NCBI RefSeq assembly: GCF_030124145.1 | Contig: NZ_JASKMS010000034.1 | Location: 32,227 to 96,226, forward strand | Direction of reading: 5' to 3' | Origin: Streptomyces sp. 378 | Lineage (GTDB): Bacteria; Actinomycetota; Actinomycetes; Streptomycetales; Streptomycetaceae | Length of the DNA: 64,000 nucleotides | Part shown: piece by piece, positions 1 through 8,040 of the stretch | Layout of the letters: each line of letters opens with the position of its first letter | How positions within the stretch are numbered: the first letter of the stretch is position 1 | Program-made: the position numbers and the translations under genes | The notes under the pieces: model-generated | Told to the model about the DNA's origin: nothing | What the model saw: the letters and a program-made list of their open reading frames with translations, nothing else | The model's database searches: none

Positions 1-1426
1 TCAGGTCGGCCAGGTGGGGCTGGGCGATCTCGGGGAGGGAGGTGCGGGACAGGGGCGGGAAGCCGAGGGAGAGGACCCGGGGGGTGAGGGCGAAGGTGCG
101 GCCGGCCGGGGCCACCATGCCCAGGTGCTCGTAGGTGATCAGAGCCCGGCGGGCCGTCGCCCGGGCCAGGCCCGTCGCCCGGGCCACCTCCGTGAGGGTC
201 GGTTCCGGCCTGCCCTCGCCGAAGGCCGTGAGGACCGTCAGGCCCCGGGCCAGGGATTCGATGAACTCGCGGCCCAGTTGCTGCTTCGAGGCGCCCGTCC
301 AGAGCGCCAGGTCCGAGGGGGGCGGGCCGGGTTCGGGGGGCGGGGTGCGGCGGAGTGCGCGTTCCATGTCCGCGACCGCTGACCGCAGCCTCGGCAGGAG
401 GGCCGTCCTCAGGTGGTGCGCGGTGTGCCGGCTCGTGTGGCTGACCACGCTCGCCACGCACACGATCCGGCGGTGCGGGCCGGGAGCGCGGACGGGTGCC
501 GAGATCGCCACCAGGCCCGGCTCGATCAGCTGGTCGTCCACGGACCAGCCGTGGGCCGACGCCTCGGCCGTACGGTCGGCGAAGGCCTCGTCGTCCCGCG
601 TGTCCGCCCCGTCTCTGCGTGGCGGTACGGCCGTGAAGGACAGGTCCCTCGGGTCCGCCGCCCTACGGTCCCGCCAGTGCTGCCAGTCCGCGGCCGTCCA
701 CTCCGTCGCGAACAGCGGCCCGGGCGCGGTGCGTTCGGCGGGGAGGAGGTCGCCGATGCGGAAGCTGAGGGACATCGCGCGGCGGCGGGTCGCCTGGTGG
801 ATGAAGCGGATGCCGTCGCGGTCGGCGACCGCGAGGGAGACCGACTCGTCCAGTTCGTCGGCCAGGGCGTCCGCGTGCGGGGAGAGGAGCGCGGGCAGGC
901 GCAGGGCCGACATGTAGGCGTTGCCCAGTTCCATCAGACGGTGGGACAGGTGTACGTCCCTGCCGTCGAAGCGGATGTAGCCCATGCGGGCGAGGGTGGC
1001 CGTGATGCGGTCGACCGTGGAGCGGGCGAGGCCGGTGGCCCGTTCCAGGCCGCTCAGGCTCAGCGTGCCGTCCGCCTCCGTCAGTTCCCGCAGCACCGCG
1101 ATGCCGCGGATGAGGGGAGTGACCGCCTCGGTGGGGATCTCCCTCTGCCGGGCGGTGCTCGCCGTGCGAGCGGCCGGCGCGCCCTTTCGCGTGGCCGGCG
1201 CGGTGGCCTTCTCTGTCGGTGGTTCGTTCTCGGTCGACCGATCTTTCTCGGTCGGCGGTCCATGCTCGACCGGTGGCCTCTTCTCGACCGGCGGCCCTTC
1301 GACCCGTGGCCGCGTCTCTCCCGGCGGCCTCTTCTCCACCGGCGGTGCCTTCTCCACTGGCGGCCTCTTCTCGGCGGCCGGCGGGGCGGACCTCTGCGGG
1401 GTCTCGGACGTGGGCTTCGCTGGCAT
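1..1426 (-). CDS. Tandem IclR-type transcriptional regulator, C-terminus beyond the window edge
   Basis: A reading frame opens at ATG 1426 and runs leftward off the edge (475 codons visible). Residues 1-85 are Pro/Glu/Lys-rich low complexity with repeated PPVEK-like hexads. Residues about 100-165 form an IclR winged helix (recognition stretch LERATGLARSTVDRI), followed by an IclR effector domain (SFRIGDLLPAERTAPG). Near residue 380 a second IclR helix-turn-helix begins (LTEVARATGLARATARRAL), so this is a double IclR protein rather than a single 250-aa regulator. IclR proteins are cytoplasmic one-component regulators, often of aromatic-acid catabolism. No catabolic genes are visible here, so the target is unknown. 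It is the last gene of a leftward pair behind the M6 protease. Confidence 0.85.
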   Translation of the reverse strand, partial: MPAKPTSETPQRSAPPAAEKRPPVEKAPPVEKRPPGETRPRVEGPPVEKRPPVEHGPPTEKDRSTENEPPTEKATAPATRKGAPAARTASTARQREIPTEAVTPLIRGIAVLRELTEADGTLSLSGLERATGLARSTVDRITATLARMGYIRFDGRDVHLSHRLMELGNAYMSALRLPALLSPHADALADELDESVSLAVADRDGIRFIHQATRRRAMSLSFRIGDLLPAERTAPGPLFATEWTAADWQHWRDRRAADPRDLSFTAVPPRRDGADTRDDEAFADRTAEASAHGWSVDDQLIEPGLVAISAPVRAPGPHRRIVCVASVVSHTSRHTAHHLRTALLPRLRSAVADMERALRRTPPPEPGPPPSDLALWTGASKQQLGREFIESLARGLTVLTAFGEGRPEPTLTEVARATGLARATARRALITYEHLGMVAPAGRTFALTPRVLSLGFPPLSRTSLPEIAQPHLADL

Positions 1427-1609
1427 CGGCTCTCCGGTACGGCGCTCGCGACGGTCGCGGCAGGCCCACCGTAATCCGGAATCCGCTGTCCGGAGGCAGG
1501 GAGGGGTTCGAAGGGCCGGCGCCTGCGGGCGTCGCCCATATGCCCCTGCCTGAGTCGCCGTAAGTCTGCGGGCGTCGCCCGTGCGCCCTTGCGCGTGTCG
1601 CCGTACTGC

Positions 1610-3004
1610 TTACCCCCTCGTCACCCGCACCCGGTAACCCCCCGCCGCGTTCGCCCCCGCCGCTCCCGTCCCCGCCTCCGCCACCTCGATCGTGATGCCC
1701 CTCCCGGTGTCCCGGAACGTCTCCCCGGGTGTGAACGGCGCGTCCGACAGCTCCGCGTGGACGTTCGGTGCGCGTGTGCAGCCGCCGCTGTCGCGGCGGG
1801 AGTCGTGGACGGTGACCGGGCCCATGCCCGTGTCCACCTGCGCGTCGACCTTGTAGATCAGGACACCGGGGCGGCAGACGGCCTCGTCGTTGCCGGCGCG
1901 GGTGCGCAGTTCGACGGCGTAGCCGGTTCTGCTGTCCAGGGGGACGAAGACCAGCTTGGAGCCGCCGGCCCGGGCCAGGGGTGTGAGGGTGTACTCCGTG
2001 GTGCCGGGGGTCGCCGCGCAGTGGACCTGGGTGGCGTCCAGCCAGCCCAGCTTCCACTTGTGCCAGCCGAGGAAGTCGTTGTTGGCGCCCCAGTCCTCGC
2101 TCATGATGTCCCAGTGCCCTACCGCGCCCCCGCCCTCCGCGGTGTACAGGTCGGGCAGGCCGAAGACGTGGCCGTTCTCGTGGGGGAGGACGCGGTAGCC
2201 GGTGCGGTCGTAGGAGCCGGAGCCGTCGTCCTGGCGGGAGTAGACGAAGGAGGCGTTGGCCACGGGTATGCCGTCGGCTGTGGGGGCGTCCGGGTTGCCG
2301 GCGAAGGTGACGGACAGGACCGTGTCCAGGGCGGAGGGGCCGGCGTTCGGGGTGACCAGGACGTTCACAAGGTCGTACGCGCGGAAGTCCACCTTCGGGT
2401 CGGCCGCGGCCACGAGGTCCTGGACCAGCGCGCGGTAGCCGGGCTCGAACGGGGCCCCGCGCTCTATGCCGTACTCCCGGAAGGACTTCGGCATCCGCAG
2501 CCAGCCCCGTATCGGGGTCTCGGGGCGGTAGTCGAGGCGGCCGTAGGAGCTGGTGCGGAACCACTCGCGGGTCTGCGGGAAGAACTCGCGGAAGCGGTCC
2601 TGGGCCTCGCCCTCGCCCGGGGCGTCGGAGAAGTCGATCATCAGGGTGAGGGCGCGGACGGTGCCGGTGGAGCGGGTGTAGCCGGGGGAGGTGGGGATGC
2701 CCTCGGACATCTGGACCTCACGGGCGCCGCGGATCATGCAGGGGCCGTGTGCGGGGGTGTGGGACAGGACGATCGGGCCCGCTCCCGCCGTACTGGCACC
2801 CGGGGTGAGACGACCCGTGCCGGCCGAGGTGCTGACCGTGAAGGTCAGCGCGGACACACAGGCCAGGGCGGCCAGTCGGCGCCTGGGTATCCGGCGGCCG
2901 GCCGGACCCGTACGGTCCGGCCGGGGGCGCCGAGGCTGCGGCTGCCTGCATGGGACCTGCAAGGGACCTCCCGCGCCACGGCAGCCCCTGGTCTCCGGCT
3001 GCAC
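1610..3004 (-). CDS. Secreted M6-family (immune inhibitor A-like) zinc metalloprotease
   Basis: The frame encodes a basic leader with twin arginines, then a hydrophobic stretch (LAALACVSALTFTVS) that looks like a signal peptide, so the enzyme is probably exported. The core carries the extended zincin motif HENGHVFGLPD, with the two His and the downstream Asp expected for M6 peptidases, followed by WDIMSEDWG, the Met-turn region. The C-terminal third resembles the beta-rich domain of M6 proteins. The start is uncertain. The longest frame begins at ATG 3115, but that would place a CRP-type palindrome (3092-3111) inside the gene. GTG 3004, behind GGGTGAG, and GTG 3016 are better candidates. It is divergent from the TetR gene at 3231. 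Substrate unknown. Confidence 0.82.
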   Translation of the reverse strand: MQPETRGCRGAGGPLQVPCRQPQPRRPRPDRTGPAGRRIPRRRLAALACVSALTFTVSTSAGTGRLTPGASTAGAGPIVLSHTPAHGPCMIRGAREVQMSEGIPTSPGYTRSTGTVRALTLMIDFSDAPGEGEAQDRFREFFPQTREWFRTSSYGRLDYRPETPIRGWLRMPKSFREYGIERGAPFEPGYRALVQDLVAAADPKVDFRAYDLVNVLVTPNAGPSALDTVLSVTFAGNPDAPTADGIPVANASFVYSRQDDGSGSYDRTGYRVLPHENGHVFGLPDLYTAEGGGAVGHWDIMSEDWGANNDFLGWHKWKLGWLDATQVHCAATPGTTEYTLTPLARAGGSKLVFVPLDSRTGYAVELRTRAGNDEAVCRPGVLIYKVDAQVDTGMGPVTVHDSRRDSGGCTRAPNVHAELSDAPFTPGETFRDTGRGITIEVAEAGTGAAGANAAGGYRVRVTRG

Positions 3005-3091
3005 CCTTGCGCTCACCCTGCGTCGCGGGGTGGGGGGACGCCCGTTGGAGGAGACCGATCGTGGGGTTCCCGCCAGTAGCGGCCCGTGAGG

Positions 3092-3111
3092 TTTGTGAGT
3101 CAGATCACAAA
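3092..3111. promoter_or_regulatory. CRP/FNR-type operator in the protease-TetR intergenic region
   Basis: The sequence TTTGTGA, six bases, TCACAAA is a perfect two-fold palindrome and contains the exact TGTGA-N6-TCACA core of CRP sites. It lies between the divergent M6 protease and TetR genes. Streptomyces Crp recognises a similar GTG-N8-CAC core, so cAMP-Crp is the likely binder. Whether it acts on the protease, the TetR gene or both is inferred. Confidence 0.7.
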
Positions 3112-3230
3112 ACATTTCTGCGTCAGCGGGAAATACCGGGGATCCACTCCCCGTTTAGCCATGTGTCCGACCGAAACGGGGACCCGCTCCCCGGATCGGA
3201 GCAGCACCCCTTCCAGAGCAGGAGTACGCC

Positions 3231-3875
3231 GTGCAGATCGCCGGCCCCGAAGCGCGCAAGGTGTCCCGGCCCCGTGCCGACGCCCTGCGCAACCGGGAGC
3301 GGATCGTCACCGCCGCCCGGGAGATGTTCGTCGAGCACGGCCCCGAGGTGCCGCTCGACGAGATCGCCCGCCGGGCCGGCGTCGGCAACGCCACGGTGTA
3401 CCGCAACTTCCCGGACCGCGACGCACTCGTCCGCGAGGTCGTCTGCTCCGTCATGGACCGTACGGCCGCCGCGGCCGAGCTCGCGCTCGCCGAGACCGGC
3501 GACGCGTTCGAGGCGCTGGAGCGCTTCGTGCATGCCGCCGCCGACGAGCGGATCAGCGCGCTGTGCCCGATGGTCTCCAGCACGTTCGACAAGCATCATC
3601 CGGACCTGGAGGCCGCGCGCGAACGAGTCGAGCGGCAGGTCGCGGAGGTCATGTACCGCGCCAGGTCGGCCGGACAGCTCCGGTCCGACGTGGATGTGGG
3701 GGACGTCATGATCGCCGTGGCCCAGCTCAGTCGGCCCCCGGCCGGCACGGACTGCTTCCGGGCCGACCGTTTCGTCCACCGCCATCTTCAGCTGTTCCTG
3801 GACGGGCTGCGGGCTCCCGCTCGCTCGGCTCTCCCGGGCACGGCCGTGACCCTGGAGGACCTGCGCCGGCCCTGA
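3231..3875 (+). CDS. TetR-family transcriptional regulator
   Basis: GTG start preceded by AGGAG with 8-9 nt spacing; 214 residues, a normal TetR length. The N-terminal helix-turn-helix is clear (residues about 20-65: RIVTAAREMFVEHG, then LDEIARRAGVGNATVYRNF). The remainder is a helical ligand-binding domain ending in a short tail. Next on the same strand, after a 370-bp repeat-rich gap, is a DHA2 drug exporter; TetR-exporter neighbours are commonly a repressor and its target, so control of the exporter is the best guess. The CRP-type palindrome lies about 120 bp upstream of the start. Confidence 0.9.
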   Translation: MQIAGPEARKVSRPRADALRNRERIVTAAREMFVEHGPEVPLDEIARRAGVGNATVYRNFPDRDALVREVVCSVMDRTAAAAELALAETGDAFEALERFVHAAADERISALCPMVSSTFDKHHPDLEAARERVERQVAEVMYRARSAGQLRSDVDVGDVMIAVAQLSRPPAGTDCFRADRFVHRHLQLFLDGLRAPARSALPGTAVTLEDLRRP

Positions 3876-3894
3876 CGATCAATCCGTCCAACGA

Positions 3895-4105
3895 CCAGCT
3901 CGATCCGATCGGTTCAGTCCGATCAGCTCAGTCCGATCGGTTCGCCCACCGGCCAACCCGGCCCGGTCGGTTCCGTCCGGCCAACCCGGCCCGGTCGGTT
4001 CAGTTGCACCAGCTCAGTCCGATCGGTTAGTTCCACCAGCTCAGTCCGATCGGTTAGTTCCACCGGCTCGCTCCGATCGGTTCCGTCCGATCGTCTCAGC
4101 CCGAT
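3895..4105. repeat. Degenerate tandem repeats built on CCGATCGG in a 370-bp gap
   Basis: The gap 3876-4244 contains no convincing gene. About 200 bp consist of short units sharing the palindromic core CCGATCGG or GGTCGG. Two 27-bp units at 4011-4037 and 4038-4064 are identical, and a 23-bp unit (beginning GGCCAACCCGGC) occurs at 3951-3973 and 3979-4001. Outlying units are more diverged. It may be simple replication slippage or a cluster of binding sites for the flanking regulator. Confidence 0.75.
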
Positions 4106-4244
4106 GAGTTCAGGCCGCCCCACCGGTCTGAAACCCGAACGACAGTCCCTGTGGCCGTCCCCGTGGACGAGCCGTCGGCTCTCGTCACCCTTTTCAGCAG
4201 GACGTCCCGAATTTCCGTCACGAAGTCCCGAAGTGGGTATCCCC

Positions 4245-5786
4245 ATGTCTGAAGCAGCCTCGAAGACTCTCGGCGCACCGGCCAGAGAACCGGACCCCGG
4301 CCGCTGGAAAGCGCTCGTCTTCATCGCGCTGGCCCAGCTGATGGTCGTCCTGGACGCCACCATCGTGAACATCGCCCTGCCCTCCGCCCAGCAGGACCTC
4401 GGCATCTCCGACGGCAACCGGCAGTGGGTCGTCACGGCCTACGCCCTCGCCTTCGGCGGTCTGTTGCTGTTCGGCGGCCGGATAGCCGACCTGTGGGGCC
4501 GCAAGAGGGCGTTCGTCGTGGGGCTCGGCGGTTTCGCCGTGGCCTCCGCGCTCGGCGGGGCCGCCACCAACGAGGCGATGATGTTCGGCGCCCGCGCCCT
4601 CCAGGGTGTCTTCGGCGCGCTGCTCGCGCCCGCGGCGCTCTCCCTGCTCGCGGTGATGTTCACCGACGCCAAGGAGCGCGCCAAGGCGTTCGGCATCTAC
4701 GGTGCGATCGCCGGTGGCGGCGGCGCCGTCGGTCTGATCCTGGGCGGCTTCCTCACCGAGTACCTGGACTGGCGCTGGACGTTCTTCGTGAACATCCCCT
4801 TCGCCATCGTCGCCGCGGCCGGTGCCTACTTCGTCATCCGTGAGCCGGAGGGCGGCCGCAACCGCTCCGCGCTCGACATCCCGGGCGTCATCCTCTCCAC
4901 CCTCGGCCTGGTCGCCCTGGTCTACGGCTTCACCCGCGCCGAGTCGGACGGCTGGAGCGACTCCGTGACCGTCGGCATGTTCGTCGCCTCGGCGGTGCTG
5001 CTGGCGTCCTTCGTGCTCGTCGAGTCCAAGGTCAAGGCCCCGCTGCTGCCGCTGCGCGTGATCACCGAGCGCAACCGCGGCGGGATCTACCTCTCCCTCG
5101 GCCTCGCGATCATCGCGATGTTCGGCCTGTTCCTCTTCCTGACCTACTACCTGCAGATCGTGAAGGGCTACTCGCCGGTCAAGACCGGCTTCGCCTTCCT
5201 GCCGATGATCGCGGGCATGATCACGGGCTCCACCCAGATCGGCACCCGCCTGATGACCCGGGTCGCGCCGCGCCTGCTGATGGGCCCCGGCTTCCTGGTC
5301 GCCGCGCTCGGCATGCTGCTGCTGACCCAGCTGGAGATCGGCTCCTCGTACGCCGCTCTGCTGCTCCCGGCGATGCTGCTGCTCGGTCTCGGCATGGGCA
5401 CGGCGTTCATGCCGGCCATGTCGCTGGCCACCCAGGGCGTCGAGCCGCGGGACTCCGGTGTCGCCTCGGCGATGGTCAACACCTCGCAGCAGGTGGGCGG
5501 CGCGATCGGCACGGCCCTGCTGAACACGATCGCGGCCTCGGCGACCACGGCGTACGTCGCCGACCACATCGCGGGGGCGACCAGCCGGTCTCAGCAGCAG
5601 CTGGTCCAGCTGGAGGCCATGGTGGAGGGCTACACCAGCGCCATCTGGTTCGCCGTGGGCATCCTCGTGGCGGCCGCCGTGATCGCCCTGACCTTCGTCA
5701 ACGCCGGACGCCCGGGCACGACCACGGTGACCGGCTCCGACGCGGACGCGGCGGACGAGGTGCAGATCCCGGTCGTCGCCCACTGA
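4245..5786 (+). CDS. DHA2/EmrB-type MFS multidrug exporter
   Basis: 513 residues from ATG 4245, chosen because the conserved N-terminus (WKALVFIALAQLMVVLDATIV) begins shortly after it; the upstream extension to 4104 is unlike the family. About 14 hydrophobic segments are visible, as in EmrB/QacA proton-drug antiporters. Motif D1 (LDATIVNIALPSA) is present in helix 1, motif A-like GRIADLWGRKRA follows helix 2, and an antiporter motif C-like segment (GAIAGGGGAVGLILGG) lies in helix 5. It sits in the cytoplasmic membrane and probably exports a toxic organic compound by proton exchange. The TetR gene at 3231 is the likely repressor. A stem-loop follows the stop. Confidence 0.92.
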   Translation: MSEAASKTLGAPAREPDPGRWKALVFIALAQLMVVLDATIVNIALPSAQQDLGISDGNRQWVVTAYALAFGGLLLFGGRIADLWGRKRAFVVGLGGFAVASALGGAATNEAMMFGARALQGVFGALLAPAALSLLAVMFTDAKERAKAFGIYGAIAGGGGAVGLILGGFLTEYLDWRWTFFVNIPFAIVAAAGAYFVIREPEGGRNRSALDIPGVILSTLGLVALVYGFTRAESDGWSDSVTVGMFVASAVLLASFVLVESKVKAPLLPLRVITERNRGGIYLSLGLAIIAMFGLFLFLTYYLQIVKGYSPVKTGFAFLPMIAGMITGSTQIGTRLMTRVAPRLLMGPGFLVAALGMLLLTQLEIGSSYAALLLPAMLLLGLGMGTAFMPAMSLATQGVEPRDSGVASAMVNTSQQVGGAIGTALLNTIAASATTAYVADHIAGATSRSQQQLVQLEAMVEGYTSAIWFAVGILVAAAVIALTFVNAGRPGTTTVTGSDADAADEVQIPVVAH

Positions 5787-5819
5787 CGGCCGCGCACCAC
5801 CCCCCTTCGGGCCATCCGC

Positions 5820-5848
5820 AGGTACGAGGAAGGGGACGCCTCGTACCT
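5820..5848. terminator. Bidirectional stem-loop between exporter and MarR genes
   Basis: AGGTACGAGG at 5820-5829 pairs perfectly with CCTCGTACCT at 5839-5848 around a 9-base loop. It lies between two convergent genes and can serve both. No long U-tract is present, as is usual in Streptomyces. Confidence 0.7.
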
Positions 5849-5879
5849 ACGGAATCCAGGACCTGCCCGGGCTCCCGCG

Positions 5880-6413
5880 TCAGCGGAGCCAGGGCAGGTC
5901 CGCACCCGCTTCGGCGGGCTGAAGTCCCTCGGCGACGATCCGCATGATCTCGCCGAGGGACTTCTGCTGTTCCGGGGTGAGCCGGTCGAAGACCGCCTGA
6001 CGCACGGCCTCCACGTGGCCCGGCGCGGTCTGCCGCAGCACGTCGAGGCCCTCGTCCGTGAGGACGGCGAACTGGCCCCGTTTGTCGTCGGGGCAGTCCT
6101 CGCGGCGCACCCAGCCGTTCTTCTCCAGGCGCGCGATGGCGTGCGAGAGACGGGACCGGGTGATCTTCGCCAGCATCGCGAGCTCGGTCATCCGCAGCCG
6201 CCGCCGCGGTGCCTCGGCGAGCTTGACCAGAAGGCCGTAGTAGACGTGCGGCATGCCCGCGTCGCGCTGCAGCTGACGGTCGAGATGGTCGTCGAGGAGG
6301 GTGACGCCCTCCATGAACGAGCGCCAGACGCGCTGCTCCTCGTCGGTGAGCCAGCGCGGTTCCTGGGGCGCCGCGGCGGAGCCGGGTGTCGGTGCGGATG
6401 CGGGTGCCTTCAT
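5880..6413 (-). CDS. MarR-family transcriptional regulator
   Basis: About 177 residues. The MarR winged helix is clear in the middle (MTELAMLAKITRSRLSHAIARLEKNGWV), followed by the wing (DCPDDKRGQFAVLTDEG). The family binds palindromes as a dimer and is released by phenolic or oxidised ligands. Two starts are possible: ATG 6413 behind GGAAG, or GTG 6422 three codons upstream. The gene is divergent from a 4,5-DOPA-dioxygenase-like gene across an 87-bp AT-rich gap. MarR regulators of this arrangement usually repress both themselves and the neighbouring oxidoreductase, which is the inference here. Confidence 0.9.
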   Translation of the reverse strand: MKAPASAPTPGSAAAPQEPRWLTDEEQRVWRSFMEGVTLLDDHLDRQLQRDAGMPHVYYGLLVKLAEAPRRRLRMTELAMLAKITRSRLSHAIARLEKNGWVRREDCPDDKRGQFAVLTDEGLDVLRQTAPGHVEAVRQAVFDRLTPEQQKSLGEIMRIVAEGLQPAEAGADLPWLR

Positions 6414-6438
6414 GTCTTCCACTCTACGTGGACCCTTC

Positions 6439-6467
6439 TTGAACTTTAAATAAATGGCCCGTACAGT
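6439..6467 (+). promoter_or_regulatory. Sigma70-type promoter with overlapping AT-rich MarR operator candidate
   Basis: TTGAAC (6439-6444) and TACAGT (6462-6467) are separated by 17 bp, a good vegetative promoter for the dioxygenase gene at 6501. The spacer contains TTTAAATAAA, unusually AT-rich for this genome and partly palindromic, as expected for a MarR-type operator. Binding is inferred. Confidence 0.6.
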
Positions 6468-6500
6468 TTGTCAGGGAACCATTGTGGAAGGAGCCGCAGC

Positions 6501-7286
6501 ATGTCCGCCGCCACTCAGGAGCGCATGCCCGCTCTGTACCTCAGCCACGGCGCGCCACCCCTGGCGGACGACCCCGTCTGGCCCGGTGAACTGGCCGCCT
6601 GGTCCGCCGGACTGCCGCGCCCCAAGGCCATCCTGATCGTCTCCGCCCACTGGGAGGAGGCCCCGCTGGCCCTCGGCGCCACCGAGACCGTCCCGCTCGT
6701 CTATGACTTCTGGGGCTTCCCGGAGCACTACTACCGGGTGACGTACGACGCCCCCGGTGCGCCGGAGCTCGCCGAGTCCGTACGCAAGCTGCTGCGCGCC
6801 CCCGGCGTGCCCGTCCAGGACGTCCCCGACCGCGGCCTCGACCACGGCGCCTACGTCCCGCTCGTCGAGATGTACCCGGAGGCCGACATCCCGGTCCTTC
6901 AGGTGTCCATGCCGACGCTCGACCCGGTCCGGCTGCTGGAGATCGGCCGCAAGCTCGCCCCCCTGCGGGACGAGGGCGTGCTCATCGTCGGCTCCGGCTT
7001 CTTCACCCACAACCTGGCCGCGCTCCGGCAGGGCGGCGTCCCCGCCTGGTCGGCCGAGTTCGACGACTGGGGCCGGCGGGCGCTGGAGGCGCGTGACGTG
7101 GACGCCCTGCTCGACTTCACCCGCAAGTCGCCCGCCGGGCGGCTGGCCCACCCGCGCACCGAGCACTTCGCCCCGCTGTTCGTGACCATGGGCGCGGCCG
7201 ACGCGGTCGGCGAGCTGGACGCTCAGAAGTCCGTGATCGACGGGTTCTGGATGGGGCTGGCGAAGCGGTCGGTGCAGTTCGGCTGA
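6501..7286 (+). CDS. Class III extradiol / 4,5-DOPA dioxygenase-like protein (LigB/YgiD family)
   Basis: 261 residues from ATG 6501, preceded by an excellent GGAAGGAG site at 6486-6493. The metal-ligand histidines typical of the DODA branch of LigB enzymes are visible: LSHGAPP near residue 16, VSAHWEE near 50, and DHGAYVPL about 115. Family members open catechol rings or catalyse quinone/phenol-related chemistry; E. coli YgiD acts on L-DOPA. The natural substrate here is unknown. It is paired head-to-head with a MarR regulator, suggesting induction by phenolic compounds. Length and start agree with the family. Confidence 0.88.
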   Translation: MSAATQERMPALYLSHGAPPLADDPVWPGELAAWSAGLPRPKAILIVSAHWEEAPLALGATETVPLVYDFWGFPEHYYRVTYDAPGAPELAESVRKLLRAPGVPVQDVPDRGLDHGAYVPLVEMYPEADIPVLQVSMPTLDPVRLLEIGRKLAPLRDEGVLIVGSGFFTHNLAALRQGGVPAWSAEFDDWGRRALEARDVDALLDFTRKSPAGRLAHPRTEHFAPLFVTMGAADAVGELDAQKSVIDGFWMGLAKRSVQFG

Positions 7287-7327
7287 GGCGGGGTGGGCTG
7301 TGGGGCGTGGGGCTGTGGGGCAGGCGC

Positions 7328-7846
7328 CTACAGCGGCTTCTCGTACCAGGCCACGTCCCAGTAGCGGCCGAACTTGCGTCCGACCTCCCGGTACGTGCCG
7401 ACGGGCCGGAAGCCGAAGCCCTCGTGCAGCCGGGCCGACGCCTCGTTCGGCAGCGCGATGCCCGCGTACGCGCGGTGCAGATCCTCGCCGGACAGCGCCT
7501 CGAAGAGGGCCGTGTAGAGGAGCGTGCCGATGCCGCGCCGGCCTGCGTCCGGGGCGACGTACACGGTCGTCTCCACGGAGGTGGCATAGGCGGGCTTCGT
7601 TCGGAAAGGGCTGGAAGTGGCGTAACCCAGAATCCGCTGTGTGTCCGGCTCCCTGGCAACCATCAGGCGGTGCGGCCCGTCTTCAGGGTGGGAGAGCAGC
7701 CAAGGGCGGCGCTCCTCCGGAGTGAAGATCGCGGTATCGAATGTGATCGCCGTCTCACGTACATAGTGGTTGTAGAGGACGGTGAGGGCTTCGAGGTCGT
7801 CCTCGACTCCTGGTCTGACCTGCACCTCTGTACGTTCCGACGGCAT
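7328..7846 (-). CDS. GNAT N-acetyltransferase, phosphinothricin acetyltransferase-like
   Basis: 172 residues from ATG 7846 behind GGGAGG. The acetyl-CoA pyrophosphate loop is visible as VAPDAGRRGIGTLLY (motif A, R-x-x-G-x-G), followed by the motif B region IALPNEASARLHEGFGF. The N-terminal VRPGVEDDLEALTVLYNHYV resembles PAT/MddA acetyltransferases, which acetylate small amines such as phosphinothricin or methionine sulfone. The substrate is not determinable from sequence. It is divergent from hrdD; the shared 190-bp region holds the SigR-type promoter facing hrdD. Confidence 0.88.
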   Translation of the reverse strand: MPSERTEVQVRPGVEDDLEALTVLYNHYVRETAITFDTAIFTPEERRPWLLSHPEDGPHRLMVAREPDTQRILGYATSSPFRTKPAYATSVETTVYVAPDAGRRGIGTLLYTALFEALSGEDLHRAYAGIALPNEASARLHEGFGFRPVGTYREVGRKFGRYWDVAWYEKPL

Positions 7847-7907
7847 CGCGCCTCCCTGCGTGGCCGGACAGGGTACTGCATGATCAGAAAAATCGGGGGG
7901 CGGGTTG

Positions 7908-7933
7908 GGAATTCTGTCCTGATTCCAGTCGTT
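7908..7933 (+). promoter_or_regulatory. SigR-type promoter of hrdD
   Basis: GGGAAT ending at 7912 is followed by exactly 18 bases and GTT at 7931-7933, matching the SigR consensus GGAAT-N18-GTT. It lies about 107 bp upstream of the hrdD start. In S. coelicolor hrdD is a documented SigR target, so the oxidative/thiol-stress sigma factor probably drives this gene here as well. Confidence 0.8.
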
Positions 7934-8040
7934 GTTTCCATCGGATGCAGGGCACCCGAGGAGAGTCCGGAGAGTCTCGAAAGACGGAGTCCAGCGTCCG
8001 AAGGACCACCCGCTGACCTCACCATCGCAAGGGAGCTCGC

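Noticed and set aside
3005..3115. Longer N-terminus of the M6 protease from ATG 3115
   Set aside because: It would cover the CRP-type palindrome and has no ribosome-binding site; the signal peptide works from the shorter start.
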